Below the pieces are notes generated by a model, which was not told the DNA's origin, searched no databases, and saw only the letters and a list, made by a program, of their open reading frames with translations. 14,672 bases of DNA from Methylomarinum sp. (GTDB lineage: Bacteria; Pseudomonadota; Gammaproteobacteria; Methylococcales; Methylomonadaceae). Position numbers and translations under genes: made by a program. The number at the start of each line of letters is the position of its first letter. Within the stretch, counting starts at the first letter, position 1. The stretch is from the NCBI GenBank assembly GCA_013139755.1, contig WTAG01000255.1, positions 1 through 14,672 of the forward strand. Direction: 5' to 3'. Positions 1 through 6,289 of the stretch are shown in pieces.

Positions 1-521
1 CCAGGTTTTAACACCCGTAAAATTTCTGTTAGCACTTGCTTTTTATCAGGTGATAAATTGATAACACAATTTGACACCACCAGATCAATAGAATTATCTG
101 CAATACCCGCCGTCGCCAGATCTTCCATATACCCTTGCTTAAATTCAACATTTGAATGTGCATAGCCATAACGTTCTGCATGCCAATCACGATGTTCATT
201 TGCCACATCTAATTGCTGCTCTGTCATATCGATACCAATGACATTCCCAGATTCGCCAACCAGACGAGATAACAAATAACAATCTCTCCCCGTCCCACAG
301 CCTAAATCTAATACAGTACAACCGTCTAACGCAGGCGGTAAAGGGGTGCCACAACCATAATAGCGGGCAACAACTTCAGGGTGTAAATCAGCCAGTAATG
401 GCCTTAAATACATAGGCATTGCATCCAGTGTGCAACAGGCACTGGTTTTTAAATCTTCACTGGATTTAAGAACCTGCCCATAATAGTTTTGTACTGATTC
501 ACTAATGACAGTGTTAGTCAT
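1..521 (-). CDS. arsM: ArsM-like arsenite S-adenosylmethyltransferase, 5' part (C-terminus off the left edge)
   Basis: Reading leftward from ATG at 521-519 gives 173 uninterrupted codons to the window edge. A good ribosome site (GGAGA, 530-526) lies just upstream of the ATG. The protein is a class I SAM-dependent methyltransferase: motif I is LDLGCGTGRD (about residues 71-80), followed by GNVIGIDMT and, near the edge, VLKPG. Features typical of ArsM proteins are the SACCT cysteine pair (residues 29-30), YYGCG (Cys57) and SNCVINLSP. The last holds the cysteine that in ArsM binds As(III) together with others; the third arsenic-binding cysteine would lie beyond the window. ArsM proteins convert arsenite to methylated, often volatile, arsenicals in the cytoplasm. 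Family length is about 350 residues, so about half is here. The family is well supported; arsenic as the actual substrate is inferred from the cysteines. No functional link to the genes on the right is apparent. Confidence 0.78.
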   Translation of the reverse strand, partial: MTNTVISESVQNYYGQVLKSSEDLKTSACCTLDAMPMYLRPLLADLHPEVVARYYGCGTPLPPALDGCTVLDLGCGTGRDCYLLSRLVGESGNVIGIDMTEQQLDVANEHRDWHAERYGYAHSNVEFKQGYMEDLATAGIADNSIDLVVSNCVINLSPDKKQVLTEILRVLKP

Positions 522-564
522 ATCTTCTCCAAATTTATTTAACTTTTTCAGCAAAGTAACTCTT

Positions 565-600
565 GAATAATAAAACCGTAAGCATTTTATTTTATTATTC
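565..600. repeat. Perfect 11-bp inverted repeat upstream of the ArsM-like gene
   Basis: GAATAATAAAA (565-575) and its exact complement TTTTATTATTC (590-600) flank a 14-nt loop, 44 bases before the methyltransferase start codon. It could be an operator for a regulator or a stem-loop in the leader mRNA. The stem is almost all A-T, so a strong RNA hairpin is unlikely. Eleven bases from here (TTGAATAATAA, 563-573) recur directly at 779-789. That second copy lies in its own palindrome, TATTATT-G-AATAATA (774-788), so the interval between could be an inserted repeat unit. Confidence 0.5.
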
Positions 601-684
601 TATGTTTAGTGGCTACGGAATGGCCTGGTTCGCTACCTAAGAGGGGGCTCAAGTCTTTAGCCAACTTTTTCTTATTTTACCGCA

Positions 685-700
685 GAAGGCTAAAGCCTTC
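685..700. repeat. Short perfect palindrome (7-bp arms), repeat-like
   Basis: GAAGGCT and AGCCTTC flank two A residues, giving a nearly loop-free palindrome set in a locally G+C-richer stretch (CGCA before, GCGCC after). It sits far from the flanking start codons and has no T-run, so it is a poor terminator. Compact palindromes of this type are often dispersed intergenic repeats (REP-like), but copy number cannot be judged from one window. Confidence 0.4.
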
Positions 701-1066
701 GCGCCAATGTAAACCGATAAAGAATAATTTCAGCCATTGCTCTGGTGCTGATAATTCATAACCCCTCTCACTCTATTATTGAATAATAATTAGTCTGGCT
801 ATTTTAAACAAAAAAGTCATTTTATTTAAGCCTATACTATGTTTCATCGCTAAAACATGCGGTTCACTAAGATAAATATCACTCACAACTTGTTATACTT
901 TCATAAGCTATTCCCTATTTATTTAGTCAGCATATATATAATTAACCTTTAAAAATTCAACTAGTTTCATTGTCTTTATAAAATAAGCTTAACGAGTTTT
1001 ATATTAACTATATGCTTGTTGGTCGATTGATAAAGCTATTACTTACAAATAAATTCCCTACGATCC

Positions 1067-1089
1067 AACATACAAAAAAATTGTATGTT
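1067..1089. repeat. 9-bp inverted repeat upstream of the VanZ-ligase gene
   Basis: AACATACAA (1067-1075) and TTGTATGTT (1081-1089) are exact complements around five A residues. The site lies about 210 bases before the VanZ-ligase start. It may be a regulator-binding site or an AT-rich hairpin. There is no T-run directly after it, so I do not call a terminator. Confidence 0.4.
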
Positions 1090-1253
1090 ATTGCTTTATT
1101 TCATATACTGACTTTCACCTTATTACTTTTATTAATAGGTTAACCTCCAGCTTTGAATTAACAGGGAGATCTCTTGTTAAATTTCCAAGTATATTTACTT
1201 TCACTCTAGCATTAGCTAACTACAAAACTAATGCTGCATACCGAAGGTAAGAA

Positions 1254-1298
1254 ATGAGTTTATTAAGCTATTATCACTCCTTAATTAGAAAATCATAG
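1254..1298 (+). CDS. Possible 14-residue leader peptide coupled to the VanZ-ligase gene
   Basis: ATG at 1254 has a fair ribosome site (GAAGG, 1243-1247, 6-nt spacer) and reads MSLLSYYHSLIRKS before TAG at 1296-1298. That stop lies one base before the ATG of the following 1089-codon gene. The large gene has no usable Shine-Dalgarno of its own, because its only purine run (AGGA) abuts the ATG. Ribosomes finishing the leader could therefore re-initiate there (translational coupling). The peptide has no recognisable family. An ORF this short can arise by chance; the site and stop position are the only support. Confidence 0.3.
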   Translation: MSLLSYYHSLIRKS

Positions 1299-1299
1299 G

Positions 1300-4200
1300 A
1301 TGAAGCAGATCAACACGACTAACTCCAACCTTTTTATCTTTGCATTTTCTTACTGCTTATTTATTATATACGGCAGTCTAGTCCCTCTAGATTACAATCA
1401 CATCCCCTTCGAAGAAGCCTTGCTTTCTTTTAAACAAATCCCTTATCTAAATTTAGGGGCAGCCTTTCGAGCTGATTGGATAGCCAATATCATCCTTTAT
1501 ATTCCCCTGACATTTTCTTTAGCCGCTTACTTTACGGGTAGGGATAAATCCTATTTTAAAATTTTCATTATAAGCTTTTTAATTCTTTGTTTTAGCCTAA
1601 CACTGGCTGTCACCATAGAATTCTATCAACAATTTTTCCCACCAAGAACAGTCTCTCAAAATGACTTAATAGCCGAATCAATCGGCAGTGTTATTGGGTT
1701 AACCCTCTGGCTAAAGTTTGGATATAAGTTACTAAACCTGTTTTCACACATTAGCCTAGGTGGTAAAAATGCATTACGTGCCTTTGCCAGTTTATATGTT
1801 ATTGGCTACCTATTTATTAGTTTCTTTCCTTATGACTTTATTACTTCATTTTCCGAATTAGAAAATAAGCTCAGCCAGGGAAGTGATGCGTTTTTTATCT
1901 CAGATAGCTGTGGCGGCGTTGTTCGCTGCAGCAGCAAACTCATCTCAGAAATTGCCCTGACAGTACCCTTAGGTATATTAATCAGTACCATTCTAAAATG
2001 GCATCCCCAAAGATTAATTGCAGTGATACTTATTGGCTTTTTATTCGGAGCAATAATAGAAAGCATTCAATTATTTTTGATTTCAGGTATTGCACAAGGA
2101 CTATCTATTCTTATGCGTATCATAGGGTTTGCATTAGGCGAAAAACTATATACAAATATAAATTTTAGACGCCTTTATTCACATATTCCTAGCTTAAGAA
2201 AATACCTGTCTATTGCATTAATTCCTTACTTTTTTTTACTAGCAAGTTTAAATGGTTGGTCCTTTAATCATTTGCAGCTAGAAAGCAATATTGCCGAACA
2301 ACTATATAAAATTAACTGGCTTCCTTTTTACTATCATTATTATTCTACAGAAGCTGTCGCTCTTAATAGTTTACTAAGTATAGTTCTCATGTACTTCCCC
2401 ATCGGCCTTGGTTTGTGGCTATGGAATCACAGCCCAAATATCCATAGGGAAAATACAAAATTTAAAGCGGGCATATACGCGTTCATTCTTTGCTTTATCA
2501 TGGAAGCAAGCAAATTATTCCTTGCAAGTAAACACCCAGACCCAACCAATTTATTAATCAGTTTTTTTTCTGCTTTTGTAACATATAGCCTAAGCAACTT
2601 AGTATTCCAGTGGCTCCAACAACCAGAAGCCAAAAACACTACGAACTCTCCAGTTGTTACAAAAAATCCATTAAAAAGCACATATAACACCACTTCCAAT
2701 CAAGGCACACCAATAGAACAAACTATTTCATTTACTCTTTTCATCATATTAATTTGGAAAACTATTGATTACCCAATAAATTCAATTGGATTAGCCTGTA
2801 TACTTTTTTTATATGGATTTTTACTAAAAAAGTACTCTCAAATATGGCTAATTACCCTACCCGCTCTATTACCCATATTAGACTTTGCTCCCTGGACAGG
2901 ACGGTTCTTTTTTTCAGAGTTTGATCACTTTATATTACTTACACTAGCAATCAACATTTGGTATGGGCGCCATTTAAACCCCTTTCGATATTTTAAAAAG
3001 ACTGCAACAATATTACTTAGCCTATTTTTTGCTTTGTATACCATCAATTTGTTGACAAGTTTACTTCCGTTACAATCAATTGATGAAAATGCATTTTCAA
3101 ATTATTACAGCCACTACAATAGTCTTCGGGTTGCTAAAGGTGTTTTTTGGGCGTTTCTATTACTTCCTTCTCTGAATTATACTTACCAGCAAACATCAAG
3201 AACCAAAGAGTTATTTGCTTATGGCATTCTGCTAGGATTAACAGGCGTTATCTTAAGCTCTATATGGGAGCGTTTTCTATTTCCTGGTTTATTCAATTTT
3301 TCCAGTGATTATCGTATTACCGCTTTGTTTTCAAGTATGCATACTGGTGGCGGGCATATTGACACTTACCTTGTAACAACAATACCGTTCATTAGCATTC
3401 TTTTTTTCAATTCAAACTATCATTTAATCCGTGTCTTATCAGGAACCTGCTTATTTATAACCAGCCTTTACGTCTTGTTAGTTACCTTTTCTAGAGGCCC
3501 ATACTTTGCATTTAGCATACAGCTCATTATGCTAAGTATTTTCTTATTTATTAGTCGAAAAAAACAACAAAAACTAAATTGGAAAAATGGGGGGTTAATA
3601 CCTATCATTTTATTAATCATCCCTCTTGTTTCAATTCCCGTTTTTAAAGGTGACTTTATTCAGCAACGTTTCGGACAAATATCTGATGATTTTTACATAC
3701 GTACAGCTCACTGGAATGATGCCATTCAGATGATGGATGATGATATCTTCACCTCATTATTTGGTATGGGACTAGGTACATACCCTAAAACCTATTTTTT
3801 AAGTAATTCTGAAAATACAATTCCTGCAACCTATGCCATTATCAAGGACAAAGATAATAATAATTTTTTACGCCTTTGGAGTGGGGACTCTCTATATATA
3901 GAACAAAAAATTGACACAAAACTTAACTCAAAATATATTTTGTCTGTCAATTACCGCAGTGATACCCCTCCCCTAATACTTACTGTTTCAATTTGTGAAA
4001 AAGGCTTGCTCTATTCATTTGACTGTATATGGCAAAAATTGCATCAACCCTCAGAAAAAGATCAATGGGTCCAAACTAGCCAACTTATTGATACAAAACC
4101 AACGGGTTCAAACTCAGAAACATTCATTGGAAAACTATCAAAACGCCCAATAAAAATAGCCCTATACAATGGTAATAAAAACACTGTCATTGATATAAGA

Positions 4201-4569
4201 AGTATTAAACTAATCGATTCATCTAAGATCGACCTTATCCGTAACGGAGATTTTTCTGAAGGGCTTGACCATTGGTTTTTCTCAACTGACAACCATCTCC
4301 CTTGGCACAGTAAAAATATTTGGATACAAATACTGTTCGAACAAGGCTGGCTAGGTATTATTATTTTTTCTGGACTTGTCGTTTATGCATGCTCACATCA
4401 ATTTGAACTGTTACGACAAAAAAACAGCTATAGTGCGATATTATTAACATCTCTAACAGGTTTTTTTATTGTAGGCACCGTAGCCAGTCCATTTGATGCT
4501 TCCAGAATTACACTATTATTTTTTCTCACTTTATTTTTTTCATTCCTTAGTACTGAAAAAACCATTTGA
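1300..4569 (+). CDS. Triple VanZ-like / O-antigen ligase-polymerase fusion membrane protein
   Basis: This 1089-residue polytopic membrane protein has several parts. Three VanZ-like units lie at about 10-145, 160-285 and 303-440. The first is clearest, with YGSLVPLDY, DWIANIILYIP, then IEFYQQFFPPR and NDLIAESIGSVIG. The second has IIESIQLF and the third MEASKLFL plus DPTNLLISF. A linker (about 440-470) is rich in N, T and S. A Wzy_C/WaaL-like module (about 475-1085) follows, with ALFSSMHTGGGHID (about 675-688), the TFSRGPY signature (729-735), and a large external loop ending in WHSKNIWIQILFEQGWLGI (H1003, N1006). Such enzymes use undecaprenyl-linked glycans to ligate O-antigen or polymerise surface polysaccharide. 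VanZ modules are frequent in envelope loci but have no firm activity. A polar beta-rich segment (about 835-1000) interrupts the loop. The start is the first ATG, one base after the leader stop, with no Shine-Dalgarno. The acceptor glycan is unknown. Confidence 0.8.
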   Translation: MKQINTTNSNLFIFAFSYCLFIIYGSLVPLDYNHIPFEEALLSFKQIPYLNLGAAFRADWIANIILYIPLTFSLAAYFTGRDKSYFKIFIISFLILCFSLTLAVTIEFYQQFFPPRTVSQNDLIAESIGSVIGLTLWLKFGYKLLNLFSHISLGGKNALRAFASLYVIGYLFISFFPYDFITSFSELENKLSQGSDAFFISDSCGGVVRCSSKLISEIALTVPLGILISTILKWHPQRLIAVILIGFLFGAIIESIQLFLISGIAQGLSILMRIIGFALGEKLYTNINFRRLYSHIPSLRKYLSIALIPYFFLLASLNGWSFNHLQLESNIAEQLYKINWLPFYYHYYSTEAVALNSLLSIVLMYFPIGLGLWLWNHSPNIHRENTKFKAGIYAFILCFIMEASKLFLASKHPDPTNLLISFFSAFVTYSLSNLVFQWLQQPEAKNTTNSPVVTKNPLKSTYNTTSNQGTPIEQTISFTLFIILIWKTIDYPINSIGLACILFLYGFLLKKYSQIWLITLPALLPILDFAPWTGRFFFSEFDHFILLTLAINIWYGRHLNPFRYFKKTATILLSLFFALYTINLLTSLLPLQSIDENAFSNYYSHYNSLRVAKGVFWAFLLLPSLNYTYQQTSRTKELFAYGILLGLTGVILSSIWERFLFPGLFNFSSDYRITALFSSMHTGGGHIDTYLVTTIPFISILFFNSNYHLIRVLSGTCLFITSLYVLLVTFSRGPYFAFSIQLIMLSIFLFISRKKQQKLNWKNGGLIPIILLIIPLVSIPVFKGDFIQQRFGQISDDFYIRTAHWNDAIQMMDDDIFTSLFGMGLGTYPKTYFLSNSENTIPATYAIIKDKDNNNFLRLWSGDSLYIEQKIDTKLNSKYILSVNYRSDTPPLILTVSICEKGLLYSFDCIWQKLHQPSEKDQWVQTSQLIDTKPTGSNSETFIGKLSKRPIKIALYNGNKNTVIDIRSIKLIDSSKIDLIRNGDFSEGLDHWFFSTDNHLPWHSKNIWIQILFEQGWLGIIIFSGLVVYACSHQFELLRQKNSYSAILLTSLTGFFIVGTVASPFDASRITLLFFLTLFFSFLSTEKTI

Positions 4570-4795
4570 GAGTACTAAGAAAGCCAATAACCCTATGGCT
4601 CTTCTACGGAATTAAGAGTTATTTCAAGCTCAAAAATAAAACATACTTCGGTTATCGGGTACTGATGTTTGTCTGATTTTAAACTTAAAATATTCCTTAT
4701 CACGAATATGTCCCTAGCTCGTTTTATAATCATTCCAATACTGACATTAGCCCCTTCAATTTGAGTCGATGTCAGTTGAAATTGGCATAGTTACA

Positions 4796-5110
4796 GACGC
4801 TGAAAGTCAGGGGAACGGAGCGCTCTAGCAAAGTGATGATTTTTAGTTCGCTGCAGGCGGTCAGGGAAGTGTTCCAATCCGACGTATGCGAGGGCGGATA
4901 AAATTTTATACCGACAGCCGTCAAGTCAGTGAGGGAACCTTAACGGAGCGGCTTTTATGCGGAGTTGAGGTGGCCGCAGGAGGGACCGGGACGTCTCCAA
5001 TTCGCCGCTAACTTTTTGGATTCGGGACAAGGACGTCCCTGAATCCAAAAAGTCAGCAATGGCACGCTGGCTGGAGCAAAAAGTCTAGTTAGAAATCGGG
5101 AGGGGGTTTC
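4796..5110. repeat. Structured noncoding repeat element, about 315 bp
   Basis: The block is G+C-richer than everything around it; 4801-4860 counts 31 of 60 G or C. It has internal degenerate repeats. The pattern GTCAG..GGGAA starts at 4806, 4860 and 4925, and at the first and last copies it continues to ACGGAGCG. A second pair, GGGACCGGGACGTCTCC (4982-4998) and GGGACAAGGACGTCCC (5024-5039), is also alike. Hairpins include CGGATAAAA/TTTTAT-A-CCG (4895-4913) and the long stem at 5011-5053. No frame gives a sustained protein. It looks like a dispersed intergenic repeat or a decayed mobile element. Boundaries are approximate and no target-site duplication was found. Confidence 0.5.
5011..5053. 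repeat. Long near-perfect hairpin (13 + 5 bp) inside the repeat block
   Basis: ACTTTTTGGATTC (5011-5023) pairs exactly with GAATCCAAAAAGT (5041-5053). Inside it, GGGAC (5024-5028) pairs with GTCCC (5035-5039), leaving one bulged T and a 6-nt loop. Outside it, GCT and AGC extend the stem past one mismatch. It lies on the downstream side of both convergent genes (VanZ-ligase and LolA-like), so it could stop transcription from either side or stabilise mRNA ends. Neither arm is followed by a uridine run outside the stem, so a repeat or transposon-end origin is equally plausible. Confidence 0.6.
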
Positions 5111-5208
5111 ATGCACGTTCCTTAACATCCTTTTTTATTCATTAGACCCTAAAGAGCCTTGAATAAGCCGTAATCCCCTTCACATACAAACACAAAACAA
5201 AACCACTA

Positions 5209-5988
5209 TTACCTAGACCTTTTTAAGGTATTCCTATCAAAATCTCGATCTGAAAGACCACTCCTAAAGGTATAATTTTCCCACAATAACACAGTACTTT
5301 TACCATTTTGGTGATTAGTCATATACATTTCACCTGCCCGCCAATACTGACCAAGATATTGTTTATAATTTTTATTCTCCAAGGTCTTTAATAAGGAATT
5401 CTTACGATCATAATAATCTGTTTTTAAAGTAATATAACGTTCTTTGTCTACCCAGACTATATGACGTGTATAACCAGAATATTCATATTGCGGATAACTT
5501 TCAATAACAAAGGTATCTAGTCCATTAAGCACTTCTTCTCGCAAATATTTATACTTATATTTAGCAACCTCAAATGAAGTTAAATCTTCAAAAGCAAATT
5601 CACTTCCAAGATAAGGTCCTGACTTATTACTTGAAGAAATACGTTTAACTCTTTTTAATGCTGGCAAATAAATCCACTGCTCATCTGCATCAAGTGCATG
5701 GGTAAAACTCAAAAAAGCAGTCCCTTTTATATCTCTGGGCTTGCTAAAAACACTTAAACTTTTATCACCATCACCTTCAACTTCCAGTGTTTTCATATTT
5801 AAAATACGAACACTTTCATCACCCCTTCGATTACGCAAAATCATCTTCATATCTGATTTGCTATCGCCAAACCCCGTATCACGCGCATCTACTTCTTGCA
5901 TGATTTTCAAACCTTGCTCTTCTGGTGTTGAAGCAAATACTTGCGCCCAAGACACAGTTAGAAAAGTAAAAAAGATTAATCTATTCAT
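5209..5988 (-). CDS. Outer-membrane lipoprotein-sorting protein, LolA-like (RND-associated type)
   Basis: This 259-residue protein has a signal peptide (MNRLIFFTFLTVSWAQVFA, likely cleaved before Ser20), so it is periplasmic. The mature part matches the LolA-like family encoded beside MMPL/RND exporters. Family-like segments are KPRDIKGTAFLSF (83-95), WIYLPALKRVKRI (105-117), GSEFAFEDL (128-136) and WVDKERY (179-185), and a terminal GL-DRDF motif (244-250). LolA folds are open beta-barrels that carry acyl chains in a hydrophobic cavity. Members of this subfamily are thought to take a lipid-like cargo from the neighbouring pump rather than serve general lipoprotein sorting. There is no lipobox cysteine. 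The gene diverges from the MMPL gene across 301 bases, as expected for a functional pair. The ribosome site is weak (CTGGA a few bases before ATG). The cargo is unknown. Confidence 0.8.
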   Translation of the reverse strand: MNRLIFFTFLTVSWAQVFASTPEEQGLKIMQEVDARDTGFGDSKSDMKMILRNRRGDESVRILNMKTLEVEGDGDKSLSVFSKPRDIKGTAFLSFTHALDADEQWIYLPALKRVKRISSSNKSGPYLGSEFAFEDLTSFEVAKYKYKYLREEVLNGLDTFVIESYPQYEYSGYTRHIVWVDKERYITLKTDYYDRKNSLLKTLENKNYKQYLGQYWRAGEMYMTNHQNGKSTVLLWENYTFRSGLSDRDFDRNTLKRSR

Positions 5989-6018
5989 TTTTTCCAGACT
6001 CTTTAAAAAGTGTTAAAG

Positions 6019-6048
6019 ATAATAAATTAAGAAGACAAAAAATTGCAA
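6019..6048 (-). promoter_or_regulatory. Candidate sigma-70-type promoter for the LolA-like gene
   Basis: On the minus strand, TTGCAA (6048-6043) and TATTAT (6024-6019) are separated by 18 bases, about 30 bases before the start codon at 5988. The match is reasonable (4/6 and 5/6), but AT-rich DNA yields such matches easily. Confidence 0.3.
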
Positions 6049-6220
6049 TTCCCTCCTAACTCATAATAAATGTACTAATAAATACAAACTACTTACTTAA
6101 ATATAGCAAAAAATACCTATAAATGAAGATATTCCTTTACCTTTACCTCAAGCAAAGGCTTAAAATTAAAGTAAAAATACATTATCCAGACATATTACTT
6201 TAATCAATCGAAATTTTTAC

Positions 6221-6248
6221 TTGAGCTAATTCGAGAAACTTCTACAAT
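6221..6248 (+). promoter_or_regulatory. Candidate sigma-70-type promoter for the MMPL-GMC-methyltransferase operon
   Basis: TTGAGC (6221-6226) and TACAAT (6243-6248) are 16 bases apart. They would start transcription near 6255, about 35 bases before the exporter ATG. Both hexamers are close to consensus, and the position suits the operon. Confidence 0.45.
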
Positions 6249-6289
6249 GAATACAAACAAGTTCTCATCAATTAAAAATATCTTCTGCT

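Larger units (their letters stand above)
522..1253. other. Long intergenic spacer, no convincing gene
   Basis: About 730 bases lie between the ArsM-like gene and the leader of the VanZ-ligase gene. The part at about 601-760 is less AT-rich than its surroundings and holds the palindrome at 685-700. The rest is very AT-rich with no recognisable gene. A 43-codon ORF (1012-1143, plus) and an overlapping open frame without ATG (1053-1250) are the only coding-like signals. Promoters for both flanking genes should lie here, but I could not place a -35/-10 pair with confidence: a TATAAT-like run near 940 lacks a good -35. Confidence 0.5.
4570..5208. other. Gene-free spacer with a G+C-richer structured repeat block
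   Basis: The first 200 bases are AT-rich and contain a small palindrome (ACTGACAT at 4740-4747 against ATGTCAGT at 4769-4776). No classical terminator follows the VanZ-ligase stop: a weak 5-bp stem at 4582-4600 has no T-run. From about 4796 to 5110 the composition shifts to about 50% G+C and the sequence becomes repetitive and hairpin-rich (separate entries). The last 100 bases before the LolA-like gene stop are plain AT-rich DNA without a visible terminator. Confidence 0.6.

Noticed and set aside
4582..4600. Stem AGCCA/TGGCT as terminator of the VanZ-ligase gene
   Set aside because: Only 5 bp with a 9-nt loop and no following T-run.
4593..4733. Minus-strand ORF of 46 residues (MIIKRARDIF..., ending SVEEP) after the VanZ-ligase gene
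   Set aside because: The frame is open for about 64 codons, but the ATG has no spaced ribosome site (GGA abuts it), no family is recognisable, and this length is not rare in AT-rich DNA.
4767..4829. Short plus-strand ORF (MSVEIGIVTDAESQGNGAL) entering the repeat block
   Set aside because: Nineteen codons ending inside the repeat; more likely incidental translation of a repeat than a gene.
4796..5110. CRISPR array or tandem repeat array
   Set aside because: Repeat units are degenerate, unequal in length and irregularly spaced, without uniform spacers.
5741..6016. Plus-strand 91-codon open frame across the LolA-like gene
   Set aside because: It is antisense to a gene with a signal peptide and clear family motifs; composition is low-complexity and Ser/Lys-rich with no ribosome site.
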